From: an uncultured Prevotella sp.
GTDB taxonomy: Bacteria > Bacteroidota > Bacteroidia > Bacteroidales > Bacteroidaceae
Direction: 5' to 3'
NCBI GenBank assembly: GCA_934219025.1
Contig: CAKQDG010000077.1
Coordinates: 1-11,300 of the forward strand
Length of the DNA: 11,300 bases
In this document: piece by piece, positions 1 to 6,286 of the stretch
How the letters are laid out: each line of letters opens with the position of its first letter
How positions within the stretch are numbered: position 1 is the stretch's first letter
Translations under genes and position numbers: made by a program
Notes under the pieces: generated by a model
What the model saw: the letters and a program-made list of their open reading frames with translations, nothing else
What the model was told of the DNA's origin: nothing
Databases searched by the model: none

Positions 1-316
1 TCGGATAATCGCTTCCGCAAAGTCCGTAGACTTCGATATTCTGACACTGAATCTCTACAGTCTGTCCGGCACCCTGGCTCTCCACGAGTTCGCCGGTAGC
101 ACTGATACATGCTCCGGTGGTAATCTGCTTGAGCATCTCGGCGTCAAACTTTGTCGGGTCTACGACCACCTGTATATTCTTGATAGTAGAACCGTCGTTA
201 AGGGCGATAAAGTCTACCGCCTTGCTGCTACGATGAGTTCTTACCCATCCCTTCACATTAACCGTTGCGCCGAAGTCAGTACTTTTCAGCGCGTCGACAA
301 CTTTTGTTCTTTTCAT
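1..316 (-). CDS. asnS: Asparaginyl-tRNA synthetase, N-terminal part (runs off the window)
   Basis: Class II aminoacyl-tRNA synthetase that charges tRNA-Asn in the cytoplasm. Reading leftward from the ATG at 316-314 gives 105 open codons to the window edge, so only the N terminus is visible. The protein starts [20 protein letters not shown]. It continues with [19 protein letters not shown] (about residues 22-40) and [14 protein letters not shown] (41-54), which is the OB-fold anticodon-binding domain of the AsnRS/AspRS group. The segment [10 protein letters not shown] at 96-105 is the usual AsnRS link toward the catalytic domain. The class II catalytic motifs lie outside the window. The gene is third in a leftward purB-rluB-asnS run, and a hairpin (353-406) lies in the 109-base gap behind rluB. 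AspRS is the main alternative; the [14 protein letters not shown] stretch and the YGLCG linker favour AsnRS. Confidence 0.93.
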   Translation of the reverse strand, partial: MKRTKVVDALKSTDFGATVNVKGWVRTHRSSKAVDFIALNDGSTIKNIQVVVDPTKFDAEMLKQITTGACISATGELVESQGAGQTVEIQCQNIEVYGLCGSDYP

Positions 317-352
317 ATTGTGTTGTTATTATGATTATTCTTTGTAAAAGAT

Positions 353-406
353 TTCTGGGAGAACTGGGAGGACTAAGACAACTTAGAACTCTTGGTTCTC
401 CCAGAA
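353..406. repeat. Nested inverted repeat between rluB and asnS
   Basis: TTCTGGGAGAAC (353-364) is an exact reverse complement of GTTCTCCCAGAA (395-406). Inside it CTAAG (373-377) pairs with CTTAG (382-386) around an ACAA loop. Between the two stems lie three more pairs (368-370 with 389-391), a 2x2 mismatch, and three positions that pair only as G-U in rightward RNA. It could act as a terminator or processing structure between rluB and asnS, but no clean T-run follows it in the leftward direction. One arm overlaps the 17-base leader motif also found before der and mlaF. Confidence 0.7.
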
Positions 407-425
407 CATACATCTGTCTGATTTG

Positions 426-1838
426 TTATTCAAAAGCTCCCATGCGCAGCATGTCTACTTCCTTCTCTGTGAGGAAGCGCCAGTCGCCACGACGCAGGTT
501 TTTCTTTGTGAGTCCGGCAAACTGCACGCGATCGAGTTTTACCACGCGGTATCCAAGGCTCTCGAAAATACGGCGCACGATACGGTTTCGTCCGCTGTGA
601 ATCTCGATACCCACCTGGCTCTTGTCAGTTGGGTGAGCATACTCGATAGCATCAGCATGCACTTCTCCATCCTCGAGAGTTATACCCTCGGCAATCTGCT
701 GCATGTCGTGAGCAGTAACGTTCTTGTCGAGATATACGTGGTAAACCTTCTTCTTGAGGAATTTCGGGTGAGTGAGCTTGCTGGCAAGGTCGCCGTCGTT
801 TGTAAGCAGCAATACACCTGTGGTGTTGCGGTCGAGGCGTCCCACCGGATAGATACGCTCCGGACAAACATTCTTGACGAGGTCCATAACAGTCTTGCGC
901 TGCTGTGGGTCGTCGCTTGTGGTAACATAGTCCTTCGGTTTGTTGAGAAGCACATAAACTTTCTTCTCGAGATTTACCGGCTGGTCATGGAACTTGATTT
1001 CGTCGGTGCGTTTCACCTTTGTTCCGAGCTCAGTAACCACTGTTCCGTTTACGCTCACCACTCCTGCCTGGATATACTGGTCGGCCTCACGACGGCTGCA
1101 CACTCCGGCATTTGCAAGGAACTTGTTCAGACGAACCGGTGCATCCGGATCTATATTGTTCTCTTTATATTCTATACGTTTCTTGAGACTGTATTTTGCA
1201 TTTGGATCATAGTCAGCCGTGCGTGGGCGATAGCCACCCTGACGGTTGCCGTAGCCCTGATTGCCGTAGCCACTCTGACGCTGCTGACCGTAGCCACCGC
1301 GGTTGTTGTAGCCGCCCTGACGCTGCTGGCCGTAGCCACCCTGACGCTGCTGGCCATAGCCACCGCGGTTGTTGTAGCCACTCTGATTGCCGTAGCCACC
1401 CTGATTGCCATAGCCGCTCTGACGCTGCTGACCGTAGCCGCCGCGGTTGTTGTAGCCGCCTTGACGCTGCTGACCATAGCCGCCCTGACGCTGCTGGCCG
1501 TAGCCTCCACGGTTGTTGTTGTAGCCATTTGTCCGTGGCTGGTAGCCGCCGGTGTCGCCATTGCTGTTGTAGCGTGGGCGATAGCCGCCGGTGCGGTGTT
1601 GTGCGCCATCCTGCTGCAGTCCAGCCCCGAAACCTTCCGGGCGGAACCCGCCTTCGTTATTGTCGTAGCTTCTGTTTGAGCTGTATGCGCGCTGTGCGTT
1701 TATACGTGGGCGCATAGGACGCCCGTTGCTGTGGTAGTTTCCACTTTGATAGTCGTTCGAGCGATAGCCCTCACGGCCACTCTCGTTTCCCTGTGCGGAT
1801 GAGTTTTCCGCATTCTTGTTCTCGAAATCTTCTGCCAT
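426..1838 (-). CDS. rluB: RluB/RsuA-family pseudouridine synthase with a long repetitive N-terminal tail
   Basis: Predicted to convert a uridine of 23S rRNA to pseudouridine during large-subunit assembly. The protein has 470 residues, nearly twice a bare RluB core. Residues 1-210 are a low-complexity tail rich in Gly, Tyr, Asn, Gln and Arg, with repeats of GGYGQQRQ and RGGYNN at 110-201. An S4 RNA-binding domain follows at about 235-280 (VRLNKFLANAGVCSRREAD). The pseudouridine synthase domain spans about 293-460. Its motif II is YPVGRLDRNTTGVLLLTNDG, with Asp336 the expected catalytic aspartate, and HSGRNRIVRRIFESLGY (414-430) is the usual C-terminal motif. The ATG at 1838 follows an A/T-rich leader without a Shine-Dalgarno sequence. 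I see no promoter of its own in the 131 bases after purB, so co-transcription with purB is likely. RluB rather than RluF or RsuA is inferred from domain order; the exact target uridine cannot be read from sequence. Confidence 0.9.
   Translation of the reverse strand: MAEDFENKNAENSSAQGNESGREGYRSNDYQSGNYHSNGRPMRPRINAQRAYSSNRSYDNNEGGFRPEGFGAGLQQDGAQHRTGGYRPRYNSNGDTGGYQPRTNGYNNNRGGYGQQRQGGYGQQRQGGYNNRGGYGQQRQSGYGNQGGYGNQSGYNNRGGYGQQRQGGYGQQRQGGYNNRGGYGQQRQSGYGNQGYGNRQGGYRPRTADYDPNAKYSLKKRIEYKENNIDPDAPVRLNKFLANAGVCSRREADQYIQAGVVSVNGTVVTELGTKVKRTDEIKFHDQPVNLEKKVYVLLNKPKDYVTTSDDPQQRKTVMDLVKNVCPERIYPVGRLDRNTTGVLLLTNDGDLASKLTHPKFLKKKVYHVYLDKNVTAHDMQQIAEGITLEDGEVHADAIEYAHPTDKSQVGIEIHSGRNRIVRRIFESLGYRVVKLDRVQFAGLTKKNLRRGDWRFLTEKEVDMLRMGAFE
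1257..1511 (-). repeat. Coding tandem duplication in the RluB tail (two 37-residue copies, 48-residue period)
   Basis: Residues 110-146 (bases 1401-1511) and 158-194 (bases 1257-1367) encode the same 37 residues, built from RGGYGQQRQ, GGYGQQRQ, GGYNN and SGYGNQ blocks. An 11-residue GGYGNQSGYNN spacer lies between them. Comparing the two copies by eye I count 10 base differences in 111, and all 10 are synonymous. RGG/YGQ-rich tails are known in other proteins to bind RNA weakly and to be disordered; that role here is inference. Confidence 0.85.
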
Positions 1839-1927
1839 ATTAATTTAATAGTTGATTGTTAATGATAGCCTCACGGCCGATGAATATTGTTTATTTTTAT
1901 ATTGTAAGAAATTAAAAACCTATTATT

Positions 1928-1975
1928 TTTCAATCTCCAAACCTTTCAATTTTTCAATCTTTCAATCTTTCAAAT
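1928..1975. repeat. 8-base tandem repeat between purB and rluB
   Basis: Six consecutive 8-base units in phase at 1928, 1936, 1944, 1952, 1960 and 1968. The consensus is TTTCAATC (GATTGAAA on the coding strand of the flanking genes). The units at 1928, 1952 and 1960 are exact, the one at 1936 is degenerate (TCCAAACC), and the last one covers the purB stop codon at 1970-1972. Its function is unknown. Copy-number change would alter only the purB-rluB spacing, since the variable units lie downstream of the purB stop. Confidence 0.8.
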
Positions 1976-3316
1976 TCCAGTGTAAGAGTGTGGCGTTATA
2001 GCCATGAGTTCGGCCTTCACGCTGTCGCTCACGTTGAGTTCCTTGATAAACTCGTGAATTGTTTCTTCTGTCATTTTCTTGTTGGTGCGTGTCAGAGCCT
2101 TGAGTGCTTCATACGGATGCGGATAAGCCTCGCGGCGCAGAATGGTCTGGATGGCCTCAGCCACAACAGCCCATGTGTTGTCGAGGTCGGCATTTATCTT
2201 GTTCTCGTTGAGGATGAGCTTGCGCAGTCCCTTCAGGGTGCTCTGTATTGCAATCATACCGTGTCCCATCGGCACGCCCACGTTGCGCAGCACGGTAGAG
2301 TCAGTAAGGTCGCGCTGCAGGCGGCTCACGGGCAGTTTCTGTGCCAGGAACTGCAGTATGGCATTTGCCATTCCCATGTTGCCCTCGCTGTTTTCAAAGT
2401 CAATCGGGTTCACTTTGTGTGGCATTGCGCTTGAGCCCACTTCGCCGGCTTTGATTTTCTGCTTGAAGTATTCCATTGAGATATACATCCAGAAGTCGCG
2501 GTCGAGGTCGATGATTATCGTGTTGATGCGGCGCATAGCGTCGAACACTGCTCCCAGGCAGTCGTAGTTGCTTATCTGTGTGGTGTACTGCTCGCGCTCG
2601 AGTCCGAGTTTCTGACTAACGAACTTGTTTCCGAACTCGCGCCAGTCGTATTCGGGATATGCCACGTGGTGTGCGTTGAAGTTTCCTGTCGCACCGCCAA
2701 ACTTGGCGGTCATCGGGCATGCCTTGAGCATTTCTATCTGCTTGTTGAGACGGTATACGAACACCATTATCTCCTTGCCCAGTCGTGTGGGCGATGCCGG
2801 CTGTCCGTGTGTCTTGGCAAGCATCGGCACGTCTTTCCACTCGTCGGCATAAGTCTGCAACTGGTCCACGAGTTCCTGCAGCTGCGGGATATACACCTCG
2901 TTGAGCGCGTCCTTGATAGAGAGTGGCACCGAGGTATTGTTGATATCCTGCGATGTAAGTCCGAAGTGGATAAACTCCTTGTACTTCTCGAAGTCGCCGA
3001 TTTTGTCGAGCTGTTCCTTTATATAATATTCCACGGCCTTTACGTCGTGGTTTGTTACTTTTTCAATTTCCTTCACCCTTGCGGCACCCTCTTCCGTGAA
3101 ATTGCGGTAGATATCACGCAGCGGCTCGAAGTGAGCATGGTCGAAATCTGCGAGCTGCGGCAACGGCAGTTCACACAATGTGATGAAATACTCTATTTCA
3201 ACGCGTATGCGGTATTTTATCAGTGCATACTCCGAGAAATAATGTGCCAACTTTTCGGTTTTCCCCCTGTAGCGTCCGTCGATAGGCGAGACGGCTGTCA
3301 AAACATCAAGATTCAT
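1970..3316 (-). CDS. purB: Adenylosuccinate lyase
   Basis: Cytoplasmic enzyme of the fumarase/aspartase superfamily. It catalyses two purine steps: SAICAR to AICAR plus fumarate, and adenylosuccinate to AMP plus fumarate. The 448 residues match the E. coli-type PurB length of about 456. Visible landmarks are SPIDGRYR near the N terminus (10-17), TNHDVKAVEYY (88-98), TSQDINNT (121-128) and AKTHGQPASPT (167-177) with the general-acid His170. The superfamily signature loop GSSAMPHKVNPIDFENSEGN is at 294-313, with the catalytic serine at 295 or 296. The ATG at 3316 lies 29 bases from a Bacteroidetes-type -7 element (3346-3353). It is the first gene of the leftward run. Its stop codon overlaps the last unit of an 8-base tandem repeat. 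The large, long-loop form (IDFENSEGN) argues for the E. coli-type subgroup and against argininosuccinate lyase. Confidence 0.97.
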   Translation of the reverse strand: MNLDVLTAVSPIDGRYRGKTEKLAHYFSEYALIKYRIRVEIEYFITLCELPLPQLADFDHAHFEPLRDIYRNFTEEGAARVKEIEKVTNHDVKAVEYYIKEQLDKIGDFEKYKEFIHFGLTSQDINNTSVPLSIKDALNEVYIPQLQELVDQLQTYADEWKDVPMLAKTHGQPASPTRLGKEIMVFVYRLNKQIEMLKACPMTAKFGGATGNFNAHHVAYPEYDWREFGNKFVSQKLGLEREQYTTQISNYDCLGAVFDAMRRINTIIIDLDRDFWMYISMEYFKQKIKAGEVGSSAMPHKVNPIDFENSEGNMGMANAILQFLAQKLPVSRLQRDLTDSTVLRNVGVPMGHGMIAIQSTLKGLRKLILNENKINADLDNTWAVVAEAIQTILRREAYPHPYEALKALTRTNKKMTEETIHEFIKELNVSDSVKAELMAITPHSYTGI

Positions 3317-3345
3317 AATTGAATTTATAATACGTATTATGCGTG

Positions 3346-3353
3346 CAAAAGTA
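3346..3353 (-). promoter_or_regulatory. Probable purB promoter, -7 element
   Basis: On the leftward strand TACTTTTG matches the Bacteroidetes -7 consensus TAnnTTTG exactly and lies about 30 bases before the purB ATG. No good TTTG -33 element is visible about 20 bases further upstream, where the DNA is very A/T-rich. No PurR-type operator was recognised. Confidence 0.6.
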
Positions 3354-3424
3354 ATAAAATTTATTGGAATATATATACTAATAGGTAAGAATATTATATA
3401 TTAAAAAATCATAAGACAGTAAAT

Positions 3425-3537
3425 ATGAGAAAAATCCAAGTCCAAGACATAAATCACACAGACTAAAACCACGTCAAGCAAAATATCACATTTATTAATA
3501 CTTCGAGCCGTGTGATTTAACACTTCGATTTTCTCAT
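3425..3537. repeat. Imperfect long inverted repeat with an internal 22-base direct repeat
   Basis: The outer arms ATGAGAAAAATC (3425-3436) and GATTTTCTCAT (3527-3537) pair with one bulged A. A 10-base exact inner pair, TAAATCACAC (3450-3459) and GTGTGATTTA (3510-3519), lies inside them, with a short AAGT/ACTT pair (3438-3441, 3522-3525) between. On the right side TTAATACTTCGA (3495-3506) and TTAACACTTCGA (3517-3528) form a direct repeat of period 22 with one difference. It might be a degenerate mobile-element end, a protein-binding region or a structured RNA; the sequence does not decide. Confidence 0.5.
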
Positions 3538-3694
3538 TCCCGTTTGTCAATCGTATACAACCCTACAAAAGCACAAGAACAGAAAGGAGCAAAAAGTATC
3601 TGATGCAACCAAACAATAGACAAATCCACTGATTTCACCAATTTTCCAGAGCTTAAATGCCATTTTTTCAGCAACACAAAACACCTTTCGCAAG

Positions 3695-3732
3695 GAGCAA
3701 AGCAATGCTTTGCTCTTGACAAAGCATTGCTT
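3695..3732. repeat. Overlapping palindromes (AAAGCAATGCTTT type)
   Basis: GAGCAAAGCA (3695-3704) and TGCTTTGCTC (3706-3715) form a 21-base palindrome with a single central base. The segment AAGCAATGCTTTG (3700-3712) is also an exact 13-base reverse complement of CAAAGCATTGCTT (3720-3732) across a 7-base loop. The two folds share bases and cannot form together. No T-run follows on either strand, so an intrinsic terminator is unlikely. It may be a small dispersed palindromic repeat. Confidence 0.65.
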
Positions 3733-3993
3733 CTCCCCAAAAGAAGAATACCTAAAAGAAGCTTTTTACGCATAAACACCACAAATCCAATACATTACGC
3801 AAAACCATCAAAATCCGCGAATTTCAGCCAAATTTTCATTTTCCACAGAACAAAGCCACTATTGAGCGGCGCAAAAACTTTGTTTTTAACATTTCAATAT
3901 TAAAAAGATTTAAATATCAAAGAAGAAAGTACCATACAGACGCCTGACACTACTCGGCATGGGAACAGAAAATGCATTATTTTAAGACAAATG

Positions 3994-4025
3994 TTGGCAT
4001 AATTTGAAAAAAGTTTGTAACTTTG
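3994..4025 (+). promoter_or_regulatory. Probable promoter of the yceD-rpmF-fabH operon
   Basis: TAACTTTG at 4018-4025 is an exact TAnnTTTG -7 element. TTGG at 3994-3997 stands 20 bases upstream in the -33 position. Transcription would begin near 4032 and leave a leader of about 60 bases before the yceD ATG at 4091. The leader contains CGCCGACGG and is otherwise A/T-rich. Confidence 0.7.
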
Positions 4026-4090
4026 CAACCCGAATTGTAAAAAAGGTAAGCCGCCGACGGTTACACCTTATTTTATATATAAAGAAAAAA

Positions 4091-4627
4091 ATGAGCAGCT
4101 TGGAGTCTTTAAAGATAGACCTGAAAAGTCTGGATACAGACGAACTGAACACAACCTGCAGCCTTGACAACAACTTTTTCAAGGCAGCCGAAAGCGACGA
4201 AGTGAAGGGCGGCAACGTGCAGCTCTCGATTTCGGCGCACAAATCCGTTTCAGGCCTTTATGAAATAAACTTCCACGCCAAGGGAACGGTGGTCGTGCCG
4301 TGCGACCTGTGTCTCGACGATATGGACCAGCCGATAGAGACCGACAACACACTGCTCGCAAAATTAGGAGAAGAATACTCAGAAGACGACGACATCGTGA
4401 CCGTGGACAAGGACGACGCAATCCTCGACACGTCATGGTTCGTATATGAATCCATAGCCCTCAGCATCCCCATTAAGCACGAGCATGCACCTGGAAAATG
4501 CGATCCTGCGATGATTAAGGCTCTTGAAGAGCACTCAGCTACCCGAAGTAGTGATGAGGACGAGGAACAGGCAGTGGATCCAAGATGGAGTGAATTAGAA
4601 AAGTTAAAATCAATAATTAAAGATTAA
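4091..4627 (+). CDS. yceD: YceD/DUF177-family protein
   Basis: DUF177 proteins are almost always encoded beside rpmF; in bacteria and plastids members are linked to 23S rRNA accumulation, with an unresolved mechanism. I start the gene at the ATG at 4091 (178 residues, beginning MSSLESLKIDLKSL). The frame is open further upstream to a TTG at 4004, but that extension runs through the promoter and is very basic. The central part holds SGLYEINFHAKGTVVVPCDL and then CLDDM (about 54-78), the DUF177 beta-strand segment with its paired cysteines (VPCDLCLD). A third cysteine is in PGKCDP. The rest is strongly acidic (EEYSEDDDIVTVDKDDA, SSDEDEEQAVDPRWSELEKL). Most of the family ends in a similar DPRW..L..L motif. 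rpmF follows after 6 bases. The assignment rests on context plus the conserved C-x-x-C and DPRWxxL segments. Confidence 0.88.
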   Translation: MSSLESLKIDLKSLDTDELNTTCSLDNNFFKAAESDEVKGGNVQLSISAHKSVSGLYEINFHAKGTVVVPCDLCLDDMDQPIETDNTLLAKLGEEYSEDDDIVTVDKDDAILDTSWFVYESIALSIPIKHEHAPGKCDPAMIKALEEHSATRSSDEDEEQAVDPRWSELEKLKSIIKD

Positions 4628-4633
4628 AAGAAA

Positions 4634-4819
4634 ATGGCACATCCTAAAAGAAGACAGTCAAAGACTCGTACACTTAAAAGAAGAACTCATGATAAGGCAG
4701 TAGCTCCTACACTGGCAGTATGCCCCAACTGTGGCGCTTACTACGTTTACCACACTGTATGCCCAACTTGCGGCTACTACAGAGGAAAAGTTGCTATCGT
4801 AAAGGAGACAGCTGAATAA
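4634..4819 (+). CDS. rpmF: Large-subunit ribosomal protein bL32
   Basis: A small basic protein of the 50S subunit, 61 residues, beginning [20 protein letters not shown], which is the standard bL32 start. A zinc ribbon follows: CPNCGAYY at 30-37 and [10 protein letters not shown] at 43-52, so all four cysteines are present and this is the zinc-binding form rather than the cysteine-free paralogue. It lies between yceD and fabH, the classic order. The spacing is 6 bases to yceD and 8 bases to the fabH ATG, so the three genes are very probably one transcript. Confidence 0.97.
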   Translation: MAHPKRRQSKTRTLKRRTHDKAVAPTLAVCPNCGAYYVYHTVCPTCGYYRGKVAIVKETAE

Positions 4820-4827
4820 TTTTGGTC

Positions 4828-5844
4828 ATGGAGAAGATTAACGCTGTAATCACAGGTATCGGAGGATACGTTCCCGACTATGTGCTCAACAACGCTGAGC
4901 TGTCGAGAATGGTAGACACCAACGATGAGTGGATTATGACGCGTGTCGGAATAAAAGAGCGCCGAATCCTCACCGAAGAGGGTCTCGGCACATCTTATAT
5001 GGCACGCAAGGCAGCAAAACAGCTTCTGAAGAAGACCGGAGTTGACCCTGACACCATCGACGCACTGATCGTGGCTACAAGTACGGCCGACTACAAGTTC
5101 CCGTCTACTGCCTCTATCGTGCTGGGCAAGCTCGGACTGAAAAACGCATTCGCGTTTGACATGTGGTCGGCTTGCTGCGGATTCCTCTACACGCTCGACA
5201 CTGCCGCATCCATGATTCAGAGCGGCAGATGCAAGAAAATCATCGTAATCGGTGCCGACAAGATGTCGTCGGTGGTAGACTATACCGACCGCAGCACTTG
5301 CGCCCTGTTCGGCGACGGCGCAGCAGCCGTGCTCGTTGAGGGAACAACCGAAGACGTTGGTCTGAAGGATTCGTATTTCCGCACCGACGGACAGGGACTG
5401 CCGTTCCTGCACACCAAGGCAGGCGGCTCCGTTTGCCCTGCATCCCACTTCACAGTGGACCACCGTCTGCACTACCTCTACCAGGAGGGACGCACCGTGT
5501 TCCGCTATGCAGTTACAAGCATGAGCAACGACTGCGCACTCATCGCAGAGCGCAACAACCTGAACAAGGACAACATCCGCTTCGTTGTGCCACACCAGGC
5601 AAACATCCGCATCATCGAGGCCGTGGCCAAGCGACTCGAACTGCCGATGGACCAGGTGATGGTAAACATCGAGCACTTCGGAAACACTTCTGCCGCAACT
5701 ATCCCATTGGCTCTTTGGGAGTATGAGAACAAGCTGAAGAAGGGTGACAACCTGATTTTCACTGCTTTCGGAGCAGGCTTCGTTCACGGAGCATCCTACT
5801 ACAAGTGGGGCTACGACGGCGACAAAGTGGAACAGGCAAAATAA
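4828..5844 (+). CDS. fabH: Beta-ketoacyl-ACP synthase III
   Basis: Condenses acetyl-CoA with malonyl-ACP to start type II fatty-acid synthesis in the cytoplasm. I use the ATG at 4828 (338 residues, [20 protein letters not shown]). A TTG six bases upstream would add only two residues. The thiolase-fold landmarks are [14 protein letters not shown] (33-46) and [14 protein letters not shown] (111-124) with the nucleophile Cys116. [11 protein letters not shown] is at 161-171, VPHQANIRI at 254-262 with His256, and [10 protein letters not shown] at 282-291 with Asn286. Cys-His-Asn is the complete KAS III triad. The C-terminal [13 protein letters not shown] is also typical. A second cysteine (Cys117) directly follows the nucleophile. 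A strong terminator stands 29 bases downstream, so transcription of the cluster probably ends here and not in era. Confidence 0.96.
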   Translation: MEKINAVITGIGGYVPDYVLNNAELSRMVDTNDEWIMTRVGIKERRILTEEGLGTSYMARKAAKQLLKKTGVDPDTIDALIVATSTADYKFPSTASIVLGKLGLKNAFAFDMWSACCGFLYTLDTAASMIQSGRCKKIIVIGADKMSSVVDYTDRSTCALFGDGAAAVLVEGTTEDVGLKDSYFRTDGQGLPFLHTKAGGSVCPASHFTVDHRLHYLYQEGRTVFRYAVTSMSNDCALIAERNNLNKDNIRFVVPHQANIRIIEAVAKRLELPMDQVMVNIEHFGNTSAATIPLALWEYENKLKKGDNLIFTAFGAGFVHGASYYKWGYDGDKVEQAK

Positions 5845-5873
5845 GCAAGTATCATTTCATCAGATACTATCCC

Positions 5874-5919
5874 AAAAGCGCATCTGCAATGAGTAAAAGT
5901 CATACAGATGCGCTTTTTT
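5874..5919 (+). terminator. Intrinsic terminator after fabH
   Basis: AAAAGCGCATCTG (5874-5886) is exactly complementary to CAGATGCGCTTTT (5905-5917) across an 18-base loop, and the right arm runs into a stretch of six T. This is a strong rightward terminator that separates the fabH transcript from mntA-hepT-era. Confidence 0.9.
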
Positions 5920-5940
5920 AGGTTAAAACCGACTAAAATA

Positions 5941-5972
5941 TTTGTAAGTAAAAGAAGAAATATATAACTTTA
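5941..5972 (+). promoter_or_regulatory. Probable promoter of mntA-hepT-era
   Basis: TTTG at 5941-5944, a 20-base spacer, then TAACTTTA at 5965-5972, one base off the TAnnTTTG consensus. It lies between the fabH terminator and the mntA ATG (5993) and gives a leader of only about 14 bases. No other promoter-like element is seen before era. Confidence 0.65.
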
Positions 5973-5992
5973 CAACCCAAATAAACATTCTG

Positions 5993-6286
5993 ATGAGAAC
6001 ACTTGACGAATATATTGCCATCCTCCGGAAGTATGCAGACGAAAAGTCTGGTATCTACGGAATAAAGAAAATAGGGATTTTCGGTTCTGTAGCAAGAAAT
6101 GAGCAAACCGAAAACAGCGACATTGACGTGTGTGTTGAAATGCTGAAACCAGATTTGTTCTATATGGTACACATAAAGGATGAACTGCAAGAACTTTTTG
6201 GCATGTCTGTCGACATTGTTCGAATAAGAAAGAACATGAACCCTATGCTCTTGAAGCAAATAAAGAAAGATGGCATATATGCGTGA
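5993..6286 (+). CDS. mntA: MNT-type nucleotidyltransferase, antitoxin of a HEPN/MNT module
   Basis: A minimal nucleotidyltransferase of 97 residues. The core strand-turn IKKIGIFGSVARNEQTENSD holds the family motif GSX10DXD: Gly31-Ser32, ten residues, Asp43-Ile-Asp45. The third metal-binding aspartate is in VDIVRI (Asp74). In characterised HepT/MntA pairs the MNT partner neutralises the toxin by adding AMP units to its conserved tyrosine, so all residues needed for that activity appear to be present. The gene ends inside the start of hepT (overlap of 8 bases with the preferred hepT start), a usual arrangement for the pair. Its promoter lies just upstream. Three of its five arginine codons are AGA; in fabH 2 of 15 are AGR, which fits acquisition from elsewhere. 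A housekeeping role unrelated to toxin control is less likely given the partner. Confidence 0.88.
   Translation: MRTLDEYIAILRKYADEKSGIYGIKKIGIFGSVARNEQTENSDIDVCVEMLKPDLFYMVHIKDELQELFGMSVDIVRIRKNMNPMLLKQIKKDGIYA

Larger units (their letters stand above)
3317..4090. other. Divergent spacer between purB and yceD, no convincing gene
   Basis: A/T-rich DNA of 774 bases between two divergent operons. It holds the purB promoter at its left end, the yceD promoter and leader at its right end, an imperfect inverted repeat at 3425-3537 and a palindromic repeat at 3695-3732. The only open frames are short. The leftward 82-codon frame at 3534-3782 has no recognisable domain and part of it is made by the palindromic repeat. 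I see no tRNA, rRNA or insertion-sequence feature. A small RNA is possible but not supported by a promoter-terminator pair that I can point to. Confidence 0.7.

Noticed and set aside
1257..1511. Regular repeats suggesting a CRISPR array
   Set aside because: The repeats keep the reading frame of rluB, have coding periods (multiples of 3), lack unique spacers and differ only at synonymous positions.
423..1679. Long rightward open frame of 418 codons opposite rluB
   Set aside because: It is antisense to a well-supported RluB. Its repetitive hydrophobic stretch (VATLTLL, TAVVVA) is simply the reverse reading of the GGYGQQRQ codon repeats.
3534..3782. Leftward 82-codon frame in the purB-yceD spacer (starts MVFMRKKLLLGILLLG)
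   Set aside because: No recognisable domain, and part of its sequence comes from the palindromic repeat at 3695-3732. The hydrophobic start could mimic a signal peptide but nothing else supports a gene.
4004..4090. N-terminal extension of yceD from a TTG at 4004
   Set aside because: It would start upstream of the -7 element at 4018-4025 and read through the promoter. The ATG at 4091 gives the normal family start.
4822..4827. TTG start for fabH two codons upstream of the ATG
   Set aside because: The ATG at 4828 gives the usual FabH N terminus, and neither start has a Shine-Dalgarno sequence to favour the TTG.
6270..6278. Upstream ATG for hepT
   Set aside because: Possible, but MRDKEIL from the ATG at 6279 fits the DUF86 family start better. 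The difference is three residues.
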